DNA of 64,000 nt from Asticcacaulis sp. AC402 (GTDB lineage Bacteria > Pseudomonadota > Alphaproteobacteria > Caulobacterales > Caulobacteraceae). Of the stretch, positions 8,784 through 17,362 are shown in pieces. Location of the stretch: positions 1 through 64,000 of the forward strand of contig NZ_AWGC01000022.1 in NCBI RefSeq assembly GCF_000495835.1, in the 5' to 3' direction. Every line of letters begins with the position of its first letter. Positions within the stretch are counted from its first letter, which is position 1. Under the pieces are notes generated by a model, which did not search any database, was not told where the DNA came from, and saw only the letters and a program-made list of their open reading frames with translations. The position numbers and the translations under genes are program-made.

Positions 8784-10919
8784 TTAAACGTATCGCTTAA
8801 CTGCGGTGAAATAGGTTTCGATACCGGGCGCCGGGCGGCCAATCAAATAGCCCTGGGCCTCGTCACAGTTCAAGCTTTCAAGGGCGTCGAGCTGAGCTTC
8901 GGTCTCGACCCCTTCCGCCGTGATATGAACACCCAGGGTCTGCGCCATGTCGATAATGGCGCGGACGATCGACAGGGCGTTGCGGTCATGCGGCAGGTCG
9001 CGGATAAAGGACTGGTCGATCTTGATCTTGTCGAACGGAAAGGCGCGCAGATAACTCAGTGAAGAATAACCTGTGCCGAAATCGTCCATGGCGATACGCA
9101 CGCCCAGGCCGCGGATAGCGTTCAGAACCGTGATATTGTGCGTCTCATGGTTGAGAATTACCGTTTCGGTGATCTCCAGCTCCAGCTGCCGCGGTGGCAG
9201 ACCCGACTCTTTCAGCGTGGATTTGACCAGTTGGGTGAGGCACTTGTGACGGAACTGGACGGGTGAGATGTTGACGGCTACCCGCCATGGGGATGGCCAG
9301 GCCGCAGCGCTGCGACAGGCCGTCCTTAACACCCACTCGCCGATTGGCCCGATCAGCCCGCTCTCCTCGGCTACGGGGATGAAATCGACCGGCGACACCA
9401 GGCCGCGCCTGGGGTGCCGCCAGCGCAGCAGAGCTTCGAAAGACACAATTTCGCTGGTCTTGAGGTTCAGCAGAGGCTGGAAGTGGAGTTCGAACTCGTC
9501 GCGCTCGAGCGCCTGCTTCAGGTCGTGCTCCAGTTCCATGCGATGCAGTAGTTTTTCGTCCATCTCGGCACTGTAGAAGCACCAGTTGTTTCGTCCCTCC
9601 GACTTGACCCGATACAGCGCCATATCGGCGCGCGACATCAGGTTATGCATGTCCTTTGCGTCGCCAGGTGACAGGGCGATCCCAATGCTCACTCCGATCT
9701 CGACCTGGGCATTGGTAAGGGAGAAGGGGACGCGCATCGCCTCGACGATACGGCCCGCCAGCCCCTGCGCGTCGGAAGGGCGCTCAATATCCTGGATGAT
9801 GGCGAATTCGTCGCCGCCCATGCGCGCCACGACGTCGCCCTTGCGCACGCATTTGCGCAGTCGACGGGCAACCTCGATCAGGAGTTCGTCGCCGGCCAGG
9901 TGGCCGTAGGAGTCGTTGACGGCCTTAAAACGGTCGAGATCCAGACAGTGCAGGGCGGTCTGGCCATGACGCCGCCTGACGGCGCGTGCCATAGCCTTTT
10001 CCATGTCTTCGGTGAACAGGGTGCGGTTGGCCAGGCCGGTCAGCGGATCATAGTGGGCCAACTGCGCGATCTGAGCCTCTGCATGCTTTTGTTCGGTGAG
10101 GTCCATGCCCAGGGTCAGTATGCTGTCGGCCTCACCGTTGGGCTTGCGCAGCACCGTCTTCTTCAACTGAATAATGCGCTCCTGACCACGGCCGTCGATA
10201 ATGCGCTCTTCCTCCAGCACAACCGGGCAGTCACTCTGCAGCGCCTGCCGGTCGTAGGCATCGTACAAGGCCGCGCGCTCCGGTGAGAACAGGTCGTGGC
10301 TTGTCTTGCCGACAGCAGATTGCGAGCTTACGCCCAGGAGGGCTTCGCCGGTCTGGTTGAGCAGCACAACGGTCTGGTCCTGGGCCTGTTTGACCAGGAC
10401 CATGGCCGGAATGTTCTGGATGACCATGTTGAGAAAGCCCTGGTGACGCTGTGCTTCGGCGCCCAGGGCGATCAGGTCTTGTGTCATCTCGTGTTGGACG
10501 TGAAAGGCACGCTGCAGATCAGCACTGATCGCTCGCAAAACTGCCAGCGACGTCCCGACGCCGTAATAACGTTTGTTTTTTGTAACAATGAAGCCGCGCA
10601 TCAGTTCGGACGGGCAGTCCTGCAGCATGGCGCCGGTGAAATCGTTCAACGGTGTATCGGCCTCGACCATCAGCGGTTCACGGTCCATAAGAGCGGAAAT
10701 CGGCTTGCGGCCATACAGCGCCCTGCCGAACTCGGCGGCCATTTTCAGATTGAAGGTATGGCGTTCAACCAGGCCCAGGACCTGGCCGATGTCGTCGGCC
10801 ACCGCCAGCACCATCAGGTCGGGCGTGTCACGGAAGCGCTCATAGACGCAAGACGCCTTCACGCCGGGCGATATGGGGGCAATCGGATCGGCTATGTCGG
10901 AAATCTGCAGGCTGTGCAT
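8784..10919 (-). CDS. CBS-PAS-GGDEF-EAL cyclic-di-GMP turnover protein
   Basis: A 711-residue protein predicted to make and degrade c-di-GMP. A CBS-like pair covers about residues 15-130 (LGLVERHTFNLKMA ... ITKNKRYYGVGT-like second half). A PAS domain lies at about 165-290. GGDEF follows, with the intact active site RMGGDEF and inhibitory site RKGD five residues before it. The EAL domain has FEALLRW, ELEITE, DDFGTGYSS and EGVE, all catalytic motifs present. Both activities may therefore be real. No membrane segment is seen, so it is probably cytoplasmic and ligand-sensing. The start at 10919 follows GAGG; the more upstream starts are GTG or lack a site. Confidence 0.9.
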   Translation of the reverse strand: MHSLQISDIADPIAPISPGVKASCVYERFRDTPDLMVLAVADDIGQVLGLVERHTFNLKMAAEFGRALYGRKPISALMDREPLMVEADTPLNDFTGAMLQDCPSELMRGFIVTKNKRYYGVGTSLAVLRAISADLQRAFHVQHEMTQDLIALGAEAQRHQGFLNMVIQNIPAMVLVKQAQDQTVVLLNQTGEALLGVSSQSAVGKTSHDLFSPERAALYDAYDRQALQSDCPVVLEEERIIDGRGQERIIQLKKTVLRKPNGEADSILTLGMDLTEQKHAEAQIAQLAHYDPLTGLANRTLFTEDMEKAMARAVRRRHGQTALHCLDLDRFKAVNDSYGHLAGDELLIEVARRLRKCVRKGDVVARMGGDEFAIIQDIERPSDAQGLAGRIVEAMRVPFSLTNAQVEIGVSIGIALSPGDAKDMHNLMSRADMALYRVKSEGRNNWCFYSAEMDEKLLHRMELEHDLKQALERDEFELHFQPLLNLKTSEIVSFEALLRWRHPRRGLVSPVDFIPVAEESGLIGPIGEWVLRTACRSAAAWPSPWRVAVNISPVQFRHKCLTQLVKSTLKESGLPPRQLELEITETVILNHETHNITVLNAIRGLGVRIAMDDFGTGYSSLSYLRAFPFDKIKIDQSFIRDLPHDRNALSIVRAIIDMAQTLGVHITAEGVETEAQLDALESLNCDEAQGYLIGRPAPGIETYFTAVKRYV

Positions 10920-11080
10920 GCTGTAGGACCTCACCATAGACGGACGCAACCTCACTCGAACACGCGGACTGTATTTCGATGCACACTATGGGAGAGAGGT
11001 AAAATGAGCCTTAACCTTCCGAAAAAAATTTTATTATTTTTCAATGCATTATTCTGAAATCAGTCCGAGTTCGGACGAAT

Positions 11081-11710
11081 TCAGATCCGCCCCATGGTGC
11101 TTTGGGCATTGAAGATCTGGGCGATGGGGGCATTGTCGGGATCGAGCGCCACCATCCGCCACGCGTCGTTTTCGGACTCGAACCGGACGGGACAGGCATT
11201 GGGACTGGAGTACATCTCGTTAATGAATTTGCGCGTCACGGCGCGAAAGGGAATGCCGTGGAAAACATACAGACAGATGTCACCAGTTTCACGATGTTCA
11301 TTCACGCAGGTAAACACGCGCTCAATGACTTCGCCCAGGGGTTCAGCATTGTGGGGATAGTGTTTGCCGTCCAGGTCGACAGCTGGATTCATGTGGTCGC
11401 GCATCTCGTCGCGATGCTGATGAACCTCGTCAATGGTCATACCTTCGAACAGGCCGAAGTTGCGCTCGATCAACCGGGCATCGATGACCGGTTCCAGTGC
11501 CAGCCGCCCGGCGACAATATGCGCCGTCTCCAGGGCACGTGACAAGGGGCTGGATATAACTTTTGTAATACCTTGCCCAGTAAGGATTTCCGCTGCTGTG
11601 CGTGCCTGGTTGCGGCCTTGCGCATTCAGCGGAATATCAGTCGAACCCTGCAATCGCAGCTGCAGGTTCCAGTCGGTCTGACCGTGGCGAAGAACGTAAA
11701 ACGGTTGCAC
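11081..11710 (-). CDS. Histidine phosphatase family protein (phosphoglycerate-mutase-like)
   Basis: 209-residue phosphatase with the phosphohistidine motif LRHGQTDWN at the N-terminus, catalytic acid in LIERNFGLFEG, and second histidine in VFHGIPFRAV. The substrate is unclear; relatives act on phosphoglycerate, alpha-ribazole phosphate or small phosphoesters. Translation starts at GTG immediately after the TAA of the upstream HIT gene, so the two are probably translationally coupled. A small hairpin around 11068 may be its terminator. Confidence 0.85.
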   Translation of the reverse strand: MQPFYVLRHGQTDWNLQLRLQGSTDIPLNAQGRNQARTAAEILTGQGITKVISSPLSRALETAHIVAGRLALEPVIDARLIERNFGLFEGMTIDEVHQHRDEMRDHMNPAVDLDGKHYPHNAEPLGEVIERVFTCVNEHRETGDICLYVFHGIPFRAVTRKFINEMYSSPNACPVRFESENDAWRMVALDPDNAPIAQIFNAQSTMGRI

Positions 11711-12139
11711 TTACAGCTTAGCCTTTATCTTGTCGGCAAGTTCGCGAAGGTCACCCAGGTCCGCCATCTGGCCGCCATGGGCCTGGATTGGGTTGCCGGT
11801 GAACGCCGGGATGATGTGGAAATGCAGGTGAAACACCGTCTGGCCGGCGGCTTCGCCGTTGAACTGGGCGATGCGGATGCCGTCGGGCAGAAGACCGTCG
11901 CGGACGGCTGTGGCAATGCGCCGGGTATGGTCGATCAGGTTGCGCAGGTCATCGGAGGCGATATCGAACAGGTTGCAGGCGGCGACCTTGGGGATGACCA
12001 GGGTGTGGCCGCGCGCCTGAGGGAAGGCGTCCATAAAGCTCAAGATCCGGTCATCCTCGTAGACCTTGACGGTTGGAATGTCGCCCCTGAGGATCTTGGC
12101 GAAGATGTTATCGGGCGCATATTTTGCATTGAGGGTCAT
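11711..12139 (-). CDS. HIT family nucleotide-binding hydrolase
   Basis: 142 residues with the histidine triad VFHLHFHIIP near residue 100 and the N-terminal IFAKILRGDIP and GHTLVIPK motifs of HinT-like proteins. Such enzymes hydrolyse nucleoside phosphoramidates or AMP-linked substrates. It is the first gene of a two-gene unit with the histidine phosphatase and is divergent from fluC, with 83 bases between them. Confidence 0.92.
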   Translation of the reverse strand: MTLNAKYAPDNIFAKILRGDIPTVKVYEDDRILSFMDAFPQARGHTLVIPKVAACNLFDIASDDLRNLIDHTRRIATAVRDGLLPDGIRIAQFNGEAAGQTVFHLHFHIIPAFTGNPIQAHGGQMADLGDLRELADKIKAKL

Positions 12140-12222
12140 CGTCGGAAATCCGATTGTTTTTCTCAGGATTTTTCGAACTTAGAGGACTATGAACCGCGCG
12201 CCAAGAGGGGTATGACCGCGCC

Positions 12223-12609
12223 ATGAACAATGTTTTGCTTGTCATGGTGGGCGGCGCCCTGGGTTCTGTGGCCCGCTACGGTCTTGGCCAATATCTCTCG
12301 AACAGGGGACTGAACAGCGCCTGGCCTCTGGGGACCTTCGTTGCCAATGTGGTTGGCGGCCTGCTCATGGGGGTGCTTATGGCCCTGTTGATTGGTCCGC
12401 TGAAGGGTGACGGCGAACGCCTGCGTCTTTTGCTCGGCGTCGGCGTCCTGGGCGGCTTCACCACCTTCTCGTCCTTCTCGCTGGAGACGGTGCAGATGCT
12501 GGAACGCCGCGACTACCTTCAGGCCATGGCCTATGCCGGCCTGTCGGTGGTGCTGTCGGTCTTCGCTGTCTTCGTCGGCATGATGATTGTCCGCAAGGTA
12601 GCTGCATGA
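12223..12609 (+). CDS. fluC: Fluoride ion channel FluC (CrcB)
   Basis: 128-residue four-helix membrane protein that forms dual-topology dimers exporting fluoride. Family motifs present are GGALGSVARY near residue 10, TFVANVVGG near 39 and the sodium/phenylalanine-box segment GFTTFSSFSLE near 86. The 83-base upstream gap shows no fluoride riboswitch. The stop overlaps the rluC start (ATGA), so it leads a tightly packed operon fluC-rluC-HAD-ATP12. Confidence 0.93.
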   Translation: MNNVLLVMVGGALGSVARYGLGQYLSNRGLNSAWPLGTFVANVVGGLLMGVLMALLIGPLKGDGERLRLLLGVGVLGGFTTFSSFSLETVQMLERRDYLQAMAYAGLSVVLSVFAVFVGMMIVRKVAA

Positions 12610-13610
12610 GTAATGAAGTCAAAACCCTGTACGTCGCCGAAGGCGAAGACGGCATCCGTGTCGACCGCTTCTTCAAGCGCCGCTGGCCGCACGTCAACCA
12701 CGTGCAACTGAACAAGTTGCTGCGCTCGGGTCAGGTCCGCGTCGACGGTGGCCGGGTCAAGGCCGATACGCGCCTGGCCACCGGCCAGACGGTCCGCGTA
12801 CCGCCCTTGCCGGCCGTGCCCGACCAGGACCAGCAGAAGCGCGAACGCGCTGAACTGTCGCCGCAGGAAATCCGCTATGCCCGCTCGCTGGTGTTGTACG
12901 AGGACGAGGACGTCATCGCCATCAACAAGCCGTCGGGTCTGGCCGTCCAGGGCGGGACGAAAACCAAGAACCACGTCGACCGTCTTCTTTCGGCCTGGGG
13001 CGAGGGGCTGGAGCGCCCGCGCCTGGTCCACCGCCTGGACCGCGATACATCTGGCGTCCTGTTGCTGGGCAAGAGCCCGTCGGCGGCGGCGCGCCTGGCC
13101 GGATCCTTCGCCAAGCGCCGCGCCAACAAGACCTATTGGGCCCTGGTCGTCGGCAACCCCAAGCCAGAGGAAGGCTATATCGACACGCCCCTGATCAAGA
13201 AGGGCTTCCACGATCGCGAGATCGTCCAGCCGGCCGATCCCAAGGAGCCGGGCGCCGAGCCGGCCGAGACCGAATACGTCACCATAGGCCGCGCCGGTCC
13301 CCGCGTAGCCTGGATGGGGCTGCGCCCGCACACCGGCCGGACACACCAACTGCGTGCCCACATGCAGGCCATCGGCCACAGTATCCTGGGCGATCCAAAA
13401 TACGGCAATGACGAAAGCCGTAGCCTTTCGGAAGGCTTGGGATTGCAACTGCACCATCGTCGCATCGAGTTGCCGCACCCGACCCAGGGCACGCTGATCG
13501 TCGAAGCGCCACTCGACCCGGTGATCAAGGCCGGGTTTGACCGTTTCGGTTTCGAACAGCACGATGCTGAGCCCGACCCGTTTGTCAAAGTCAAAAAGAG
13601 GAAGAGATGA
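12606..13610 (+). CDS. rluC: RluC/RluD-family 23S rRNA pseudouridine synthase
   Basis: 334 residues. An N-terminal S4 RNA-binding domain (about 15-75, VDRFFKRRWP and GQVRVDG) is followed by the catalytic domain with LVHRLDRDTSGVLL, whose Asp is the nucleophile, and RPHTGRTHQLRAH. It converts uridines of 23S rRNA to pseudouridine; the exact sites are inferred from the family. ATGA overlaps join it to fluC before and the HAD gene after. The K/R-rich end (VKVKKRKR) is typical. Confidence 0.9.
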   Translation: MSNEVKTLYVAEGEDGIRVDRFFKRRWPHVNHVQLNKLLRSGQVRVDGGRVKADTRLATGQTVRVPPLPAVPDQDQQKRERAELSPQEIRYARSLVLYEDEDVIAINKPSGLAVQGGTKTKNHVDRLLSAWGEGLERPRLVHRLDRDTSGVLLLGKSPSAAARLAGSFAKRRANKTYWALVVGNPKPEEGYIDTPLIKKGFHDREIVQPADPKEPGAEPAETEYVTIGRAGPRVAWMGLRPHTGRTHQLRAHMQAIGHSILGDPKYGNDESRSLSEGLGLQLHHRRIELPHPTQGTLIVEAPLDPVIKAGFDRFGFEQHDAEPDPFVKVKKRKR

Positions 13611-14356
13611 CTCCAAAGCCTCTTGGCTTTGGCAAGGGCGACTGCCCGCCCGAGCCTTTGCGAGGAGCCCGCGCGGCACCTGAGCGCATAAAAATGGCTG
13701 TTTTTGATGTCGACGGCACTTTGGTCGACAGCCGGTCAAGCATCTTCCGCGCTGCCACCGAAGCCGCCGAGGCGACCGGCCTGACGCCGCCCAGTTATGA
13801 CCAGGTTCGCGCCATTGTCGGCATCTCCTTGTTCGAAGCGATTGTGCACATGTTGCCGGATCACGACGAGGCGACCCATCGTGCCTACCTTGAGGCGTTC
13901 CAGGCCAGCTATGTTCGGATGCATGAGAATTCTCAATTTTGCGAAGCATTATATGCCGGCGCCGACGACCTCCTGCGGCGTCTCAAAAGTGATGGCTGGT
14001 TTCTTGGCATGGCGACCGGACAATCCCGTCGCGGCGTAAACCGCTGCCTTGACTCTTACGACTGGCATGACCTGTTCAACGTCACCTTCTGCGCCGATGA
14101 CGGCCCGTCGAAACCTCACCCGCACATGCTCCAGGCCAATCTCAAGGCCCTTGGGCTTGATCCGCACCAGGCGGTGATGATCGGCGATACCGGCCATGAC
14201 ATGCGTATGGCGCGTGAGGCCAGGGTCCACTTTATCGGGGTCTCCTGGGGCTTCCACACGGTTGAAGAAATGGAGCAGGCAGACCATATTGTCCACGATT
14301 TCAATGAGCTAACGGCAGCCTTAGGCGCCTTCAGCAAAGTCGTATCCCATGGTTGA
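13607..14356 (+). CDS. HAD-IA phosphatase with a repeat-derived N-terminal extension
   Basis: HAD-superfamily hydrolase, phosphoglycolate-phosphatase-like. Motif I is VFDVDGTLVDS near residue 32, motif II ATGQSR, motif III lysine in SKPHP, motif IV GDTGHDMRMA. The first ~28 codons (MTPKPLGFGKGDCPPE...) precede the usual family start and coincide with a copy of the window's dispersed repeat (13628-13690). No ribosome binding site precedes the ATG at 13694, while ATG 13607 overlaps the rluC stop, so the extended form is probably translated. It overlaps the next gene by eight bases. Confidence 0.85.
   Translation: MTPKPLGFGKGDCPPEPLRGARAAPERIKMAVFDVDGTLVDSRSSIFRAATEAAEATGLTPPSYDQVRAIVGISLFEAIVHMLPDHDEATHRAYLEAFQASYVRMHENSQFCEALYAGADDLLRRLKSDGWFLGMATGQSRRGVNRCLDSYDWHDLFNVTFCADDGPSKPHPHMLQANLKALGLDPHQAVMIGDTGHDMRMAREARVHFIGVSWGFHTVEEMEQADHIVHDFNELTAALGAFSKVVSHG
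13628..13690 (-). repeat. Dispersed repeat, copy D (core only, inside the HAD gene)
   Basis: TTTGGCAAGGGCGACTGC, CGCCCGAGCCTTTGCGAGGA and the following GCGCGGCACCTGAGCGC match the reverse complement of the core of copies C and E nearly base for base. The terminal hairpins are missing. It lies in frame at the 5' end of the HAD coding sequence. Confidence 0.7.
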
Positions 14357-15083
14357 CAAGCCGGCCAAGCGCGCAGACCAGTTGGGCCACCGCCCCAAAC
14401 GCTTCTGGAAAGAGGTTACGGTCACGCAGGGTCTTGGTATTGCCCTGGACGGCCGCCCGGTGAAAACGCCGTCGGGCGCCCACCTGGTCCTGCCGGTTCA
14501 CGCCCTGGCGCATCCCGTGGCGGCCGAATGGGCTGCTGTCGGCGAACATGTCGACTATGACGCCATGCCTTTAACACGGCTGGGCTTCGCCGCCATCGAC
14601 CGCATGCCAGACATCCGGGACGAGATTGTCACCGAGGTTCTGCGCTATGCCGAAACCGACCTGATCTGCTACCCTTCCGAATATCCGGAATCTTTGATCG
14701 CGCGCGAAGCACAGGCCTGGGACCCGATACTTCTATGGGCCAGCGAGGAACTCGACCTGGTGTTTTATCAGAACCTGACCCTGACCCATCAGGCACAACC
14801 GGCGCAAACGACCGATCGACTGCGAGCGCTGGTCCTGGCCATGACGCCCCACGAACAGGCCGGACTGATGACGGCCATCCCGCTGCTGGGGTCGGTGGTT
14901 CTGGCCCTGGCGCTTTGGCGGGGGCGTCTCGGCGGCGAAGATGCTTTCGCGGCCGCGACGGTTGGAGAAACCTTTCAGGCCGGAATCTGGGGCCAGGACG
15001 CTGAGGCGGAGGAGCGCCGTAACGGCATGAAGGCCCGGGCCGTCAGCCTGGAGACCTGGTTTGGCGCACTGAGGAAGACGTAG
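14349..15083 (+). CDS. ATP12-family F1-ATPase assembly chaperone
   Basis: 244-residue homologue of mitochondrial Atp12, which binds the alpha subunit of F1 before assembly; alphaproteobacteria carry this family. Visible features are the RFWKEVTV N-terminal strand, AEWAAVGEHVDYDAMPLTRL, the YAETDLICYPSEYPE stretch and a helical C-terminal half with LGSVVLALAL. It is the last gene of the fluC operon. Its final ~46 codons are duplicated at 25892-26029. Confidence 0.88.
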   Translation: MVDKPAKRADQLGHRPKRFWKEVTVTQGLGIALDGRPVKTPSGAHLVLPVHALAHPVAAEWAAVGEHVDYDAMPLTRLGFAAIDRMPDIRDEIVTEVLRYAETDLICYPSEYPESLIAREAQAWDPILLWASEELDLVFYQNLTLTHQAQPAQTTDRLRALVLAMTPHEQAGLMTAIPLLGSVVLALALWRGRLGGEDAFAAATVGETFQAGIWGQDAEAEERRNGMKARAVSLETWFGALRKT

Positions 15084-15084
15084 G

Positions 15085-15134
15085 TCCACAGATTTCACAG
15101 ATTACGACACTAAAAAATCTGTGAAATCTGTGGA
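15085..15134. terminator. 19-bp inverted repeat after the ATP12 gene
   Basis: Perfect arms TCCACAGATTTCACAGATT at 15085-15103 and the reverse complement at 15116-15134 close a 12-base loop directly after the stop codon. It could terminate the operon and the convergent Mpo1-like gene. The second copy at 26033-26082 has a mismatch. Confidence 0.6.
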
Positions 15135-15168
15135 TCCTCTTTTGAGGGAAACGCTTCGCGGCGAAACT

Positions 15169-15501
15169 TCAGGAAAGCCTCTCCGCTGCCAGGGCCCGGC
15201 GTTTGCCCAACTGCCCGGTCAGCCACAGGAAGAACATGTGGTAGTCGCCCATGAGAGACCATAGCGGATATTTGAATGTCGCCGGCCTGTTATGTTCGAC
15301 GAAGAAATGCCCGATCCAGGCAAACCCGTATCCAGCCACCAAGCCTGCCAGTATCCACACCGGATTGCCGGTCCATACCACAGCCACCAAAGCCGCAATC
15401 CCGCATGTCGAACCGATATAGTGCAGGGCGCGGGTCAGCGGTACGCTGTGTTCGCTCAGATAGAAATCGAAGAAGGCGGAATAGGCGGGGTGTCGGGGCA
15501 T
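15169..15501 (-). CDS. Mpo1/DUF962-like membrane protein, copy 1
   Basis: 110-residue protein beginning MPRHPAYSAFFDFYLSEHS, with histidines HSVPLTRALHYIG and HFFVEHNRPATF and two to three hydrophobic helices. Yeast Mpo1 of this family is an Fe-dependent dioxygenase in fatty-acid alpha-oxidation, but bacterial roles are inferred only. CAGGA precedes the ATG. A longer open frame upstream (to 15630) is a relic of the acyltransferase gene plus spacer, not coding. It differs from copy 2 at only four residues. Confidence 0.8.
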   Translation of the reverse strand: MPRHPAYSAFFDFYLSEHSVPLTRALHYIGSTCGIAALVAVVWTGNPVWILAGLVAGYGFAWIGHFFVEHNRPATFKYPLWSLMGDYHMFFLWLTGQLGKRRALAAERLS

Positions 15502-15606
15502 TCCCCATCCTGCCAGGTTACGGCGTTTTCTGAACAGCGAGCCTCGTCCCCCTGGGCTGTCCCGCGGCCGACCGTGCGGGACCTTCAAAGGGAGGTGGAC
15601 GCTACA

Positions 15607-15647
15607 GCGCAATCCGATAAAGTGCTGCACACTTTATCGGATTGCGC
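15607..15647. repeat. 18-bp palindrome, AATCCGATAAAGTG family
   Basis: GCGCAATCCGATAAAGTG and its exact reverse complement flank a five-base loop. Related palindromes occur at 39274-39317, 59823-59865 and 59926-59965. It lies just after the end of the phosphodiesterase gene and may serve as its terminator. Confidence 0.75.
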
Positions 15648-15659
15648 TCTAAAGACAGG

Positions 15660-17324
15660 CTATTTCTGCGTCAGCAGGTTAGGATCGATGAACTGGCGCG
15701 GAATGCCTGGTCCCTGAAACCAGGCGCCCAGCCAGGACCCACCACCGCCATTGAAATACTCTACCCGAATGACGTGCTGCCCGGGCTGGAGTTCGACACT
15801 GCCGGTCGCCGTGATGACGCCGTGGTCGCCGTCATTGTCGACGACTGTCGCGCCGTTGATATACAGTTTGCTGCCGTCGTCCGACGCCAGGAAGAAGTCA
15901 TAGGCGCCGGCCGTGTCGATGCGGATCTTGCCTTCGAAGACAACCGCGACGGCATCGGCGCGCGGCAGGTTCAGACCGTCGATGGTGAATTCGTAAGAGG
16001 TTCCTGAAGCGACGGGCTCGATACGCGAGAAGTCGGGCAGGCGGACCGGGGACTCTGGCAACAGATAGACCTTGTGTGTCAGGCCTTGTGGTTTGGCGGC
16101 GCCCAGCTCGAGGATGCGAAAATAGCCGGTGGCCGGAACGCTGGCGGGCTGACCGTCGACGAAGAGGGTGGCGCGTACGATGGTGCTCTTGCGGATCTCG
16201 ACGGGGCCAGTGTAGAGCGGCGAATCCTGCGTCGGAACGGAGTTGTCGAGCGTGTAGCGCAGTTCTCCGACACTGTTGGGATTGCGCAACGTCATCTGCG
16301 CTGACCGGTTGATAAACAGGCCGCCCGAGGGCGTATTGCCGTCGTTTGTTGGCTCGATCACCGGCGAGGCATAGAAACTGCTGATGCGATAGGCCTGTCT
16401 GGGCATCAACTCGCCTTTAAGAACAGGCCGGACGGGACGGCCCAGCCAGGCATAGGGAATGTCGACGCCCAAAAGCCAGGCCGCCGTCGCCGGCGTGTCG
16501 AAGGTGTTGATCGGCAGGTCCAGTTCGAGGCCTGGCGTTACGTCGTGGCCAAAAGCGATCCATGGAATCTCCAGTTCGGCCAGGGTTTCACCGCCATGGC
16601 CCTTGCCGACGCCACCATGGTCAGAGGAGACGATGATAGCGGTGTCGTCAGCGATGCCGGCGTCGAAGACCGCCTGACGGATCAGGCCGATCAGCCGGTC
16701 GGCCTTGCTAACCGAGGCGTAGTAGTCAGGTGTGCCGTGACCGAATTCATGCCCGGCGTGATCGACATGATCGAGATGGACGAACAGGAACTGCGGACGT
16801 TTGGCCTTGATATAGTCGACGGCCAGGGCGGTGGTGGCGTCTTCGTTTGCAGCATTGACGTTGTAGTCGACAAAGCGGTGGTCGTAGAGGTTGCCAAAAC
16901 CGCTCCAGTGATAGATCGCGCCGACCTCCCAGTCCGGGTGCTGGTCGGTAATCACCTGAAAGATAGAAGGAAAAAAGGCGCCGGAGCCGGTGACTGATGT
17001 CGGAAAGCCAAACTCGCCAACCCGCCAGTCGTTGCTGGTCACGCCATGCTGCTCTGGTCCGGCGCCGCCGATCATAGAGGCCCAGTTGGCACTGCTGGAA
17101 GTGGGCAATACGCCGCGGGCATGCAGGCTCCAGGTGCCGTTTTTCATCATGTCGTGCAGTACGGGCGTGTCCGCTTTCAGGATGCCGTCTGGGCTCAGAC
17201 CGTCGATGCCGATGATGACGACATGGCTGGGTTTGGCGGAGTTTGCGGCATCAGCCAGGGCCGCGCCCGGCAGGCAGGTCAGAAGAGCGAACAGCAGCGA
17301 AAGTCTGCGGATCGGGTTTGTCAT
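15660..17324 (-). CDS. Secreted type I phosphodiesterase/alkaline-phosphatase-superfamily protein with PA14 domain
   Basis: 554 residues starting at ATG 17324 with GGAG upstream; the 80 codons of open frame before it are not coding. A signal peptide (LSLLFALLTCLPGAALA) leads an alkaline-phosphatase-fold domain (HVVIIGIDGLSPDGI, SANWASMIGGAGPEQHG, SSDHGGVGKGHGG) of the nucleotide-pyrophosphatase type. A chitobiase-C-like beta domain (LRYTLDNSVPTQDSPLYTG) and a C-terminal PA14 domain (YDFFLASDDGSKLYING) follow. It probably cleaves phosphodiester or phosphonate-like substrates in the periplasm or outside the cell, with carbohydrate binding through PA14. It is the last gene of the island. Confidence 0.85.
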   Translation of the reverse strand: MTNPIRRLSLLFALLTCLPGAALADAANSAKPSHVVIIGIDGLSPDGILKADTPVLHDMMKNGTWSLHARGVLPTSSSANWASMIGGAGPEQHGVTSNDWRVGEFGFPTSVTGSGAFFPSIFQVITDQHPDWEVGAIYHWSGFGNLYDHRFVDYNVNAANEDATTALAVDYIKAKRPQFLFVHLDHVDHAGHEFGHGTPDYYASVSKADRLIGLIRQAVFDAGIADDTAIIVSSDHGGVGKGHGGETLAELEIPWIAFGHDVTPGLELDLPINTFDTPATAAWLLGVDIPYAWLGRPVRPVLKGELMPRQAYRISSFYASPVIEPTNDGNTPSGGLFINRSAQMTLRNPNSVGELRYTLDNSVPTQDSPLYTGPVEIRKSTIVRATLFVDGQPASVPATGYFRILELGAAKPQGLTHKVYLLPESPVRLPDFSRIEPVASGTSYEFTIDGLNLPRADAVAVVFEGKIRIDTAGAYDFFLASDDGSKLYINGATVVDNDGDHGVITATGSVELQPGQHVIRVEYFNGGGGSWLGAWFQGPGIPRQFIDPNLLTQK

Positions 17325-17362
17325 GGGGAGCTCCAAAGGGTGGGATCGGGGGGAGACCGAGA

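Larger units (their letters stand above)
14944..15553. repeat. ~610-bp direct repeat, left copy (island boundary)
   Basis: It contains the 3' end of the ATP12 gene, a hairpin, the Mpo1-like gene and a ~36-base relic of the acyltransferase 3' end (about 15518-15552). The same series recurs in the same orientation at 25890-26501. Here ATP12 is complete and the acyltransferase is only a relic. Confidence 0.85.

Noticed and set aside
12140-12222. Fluoride riboswitch before fluC
   Set aside because: I could not find the conserved pseudoknot core in the 83-base gap.
12531-13949. 472-codon minus-strand frame across rluC and the HAD gene
   Set aside because: Lies opposite two clear genes in one operon and has no domain or ribosome binding site.
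15502-15630. N-terminal extension of Mpo1-like copy 1
   Set aside because: The extra 43 codons are acyltransferase relic, spacer and part of a palindrome; copy 2 lacks them.
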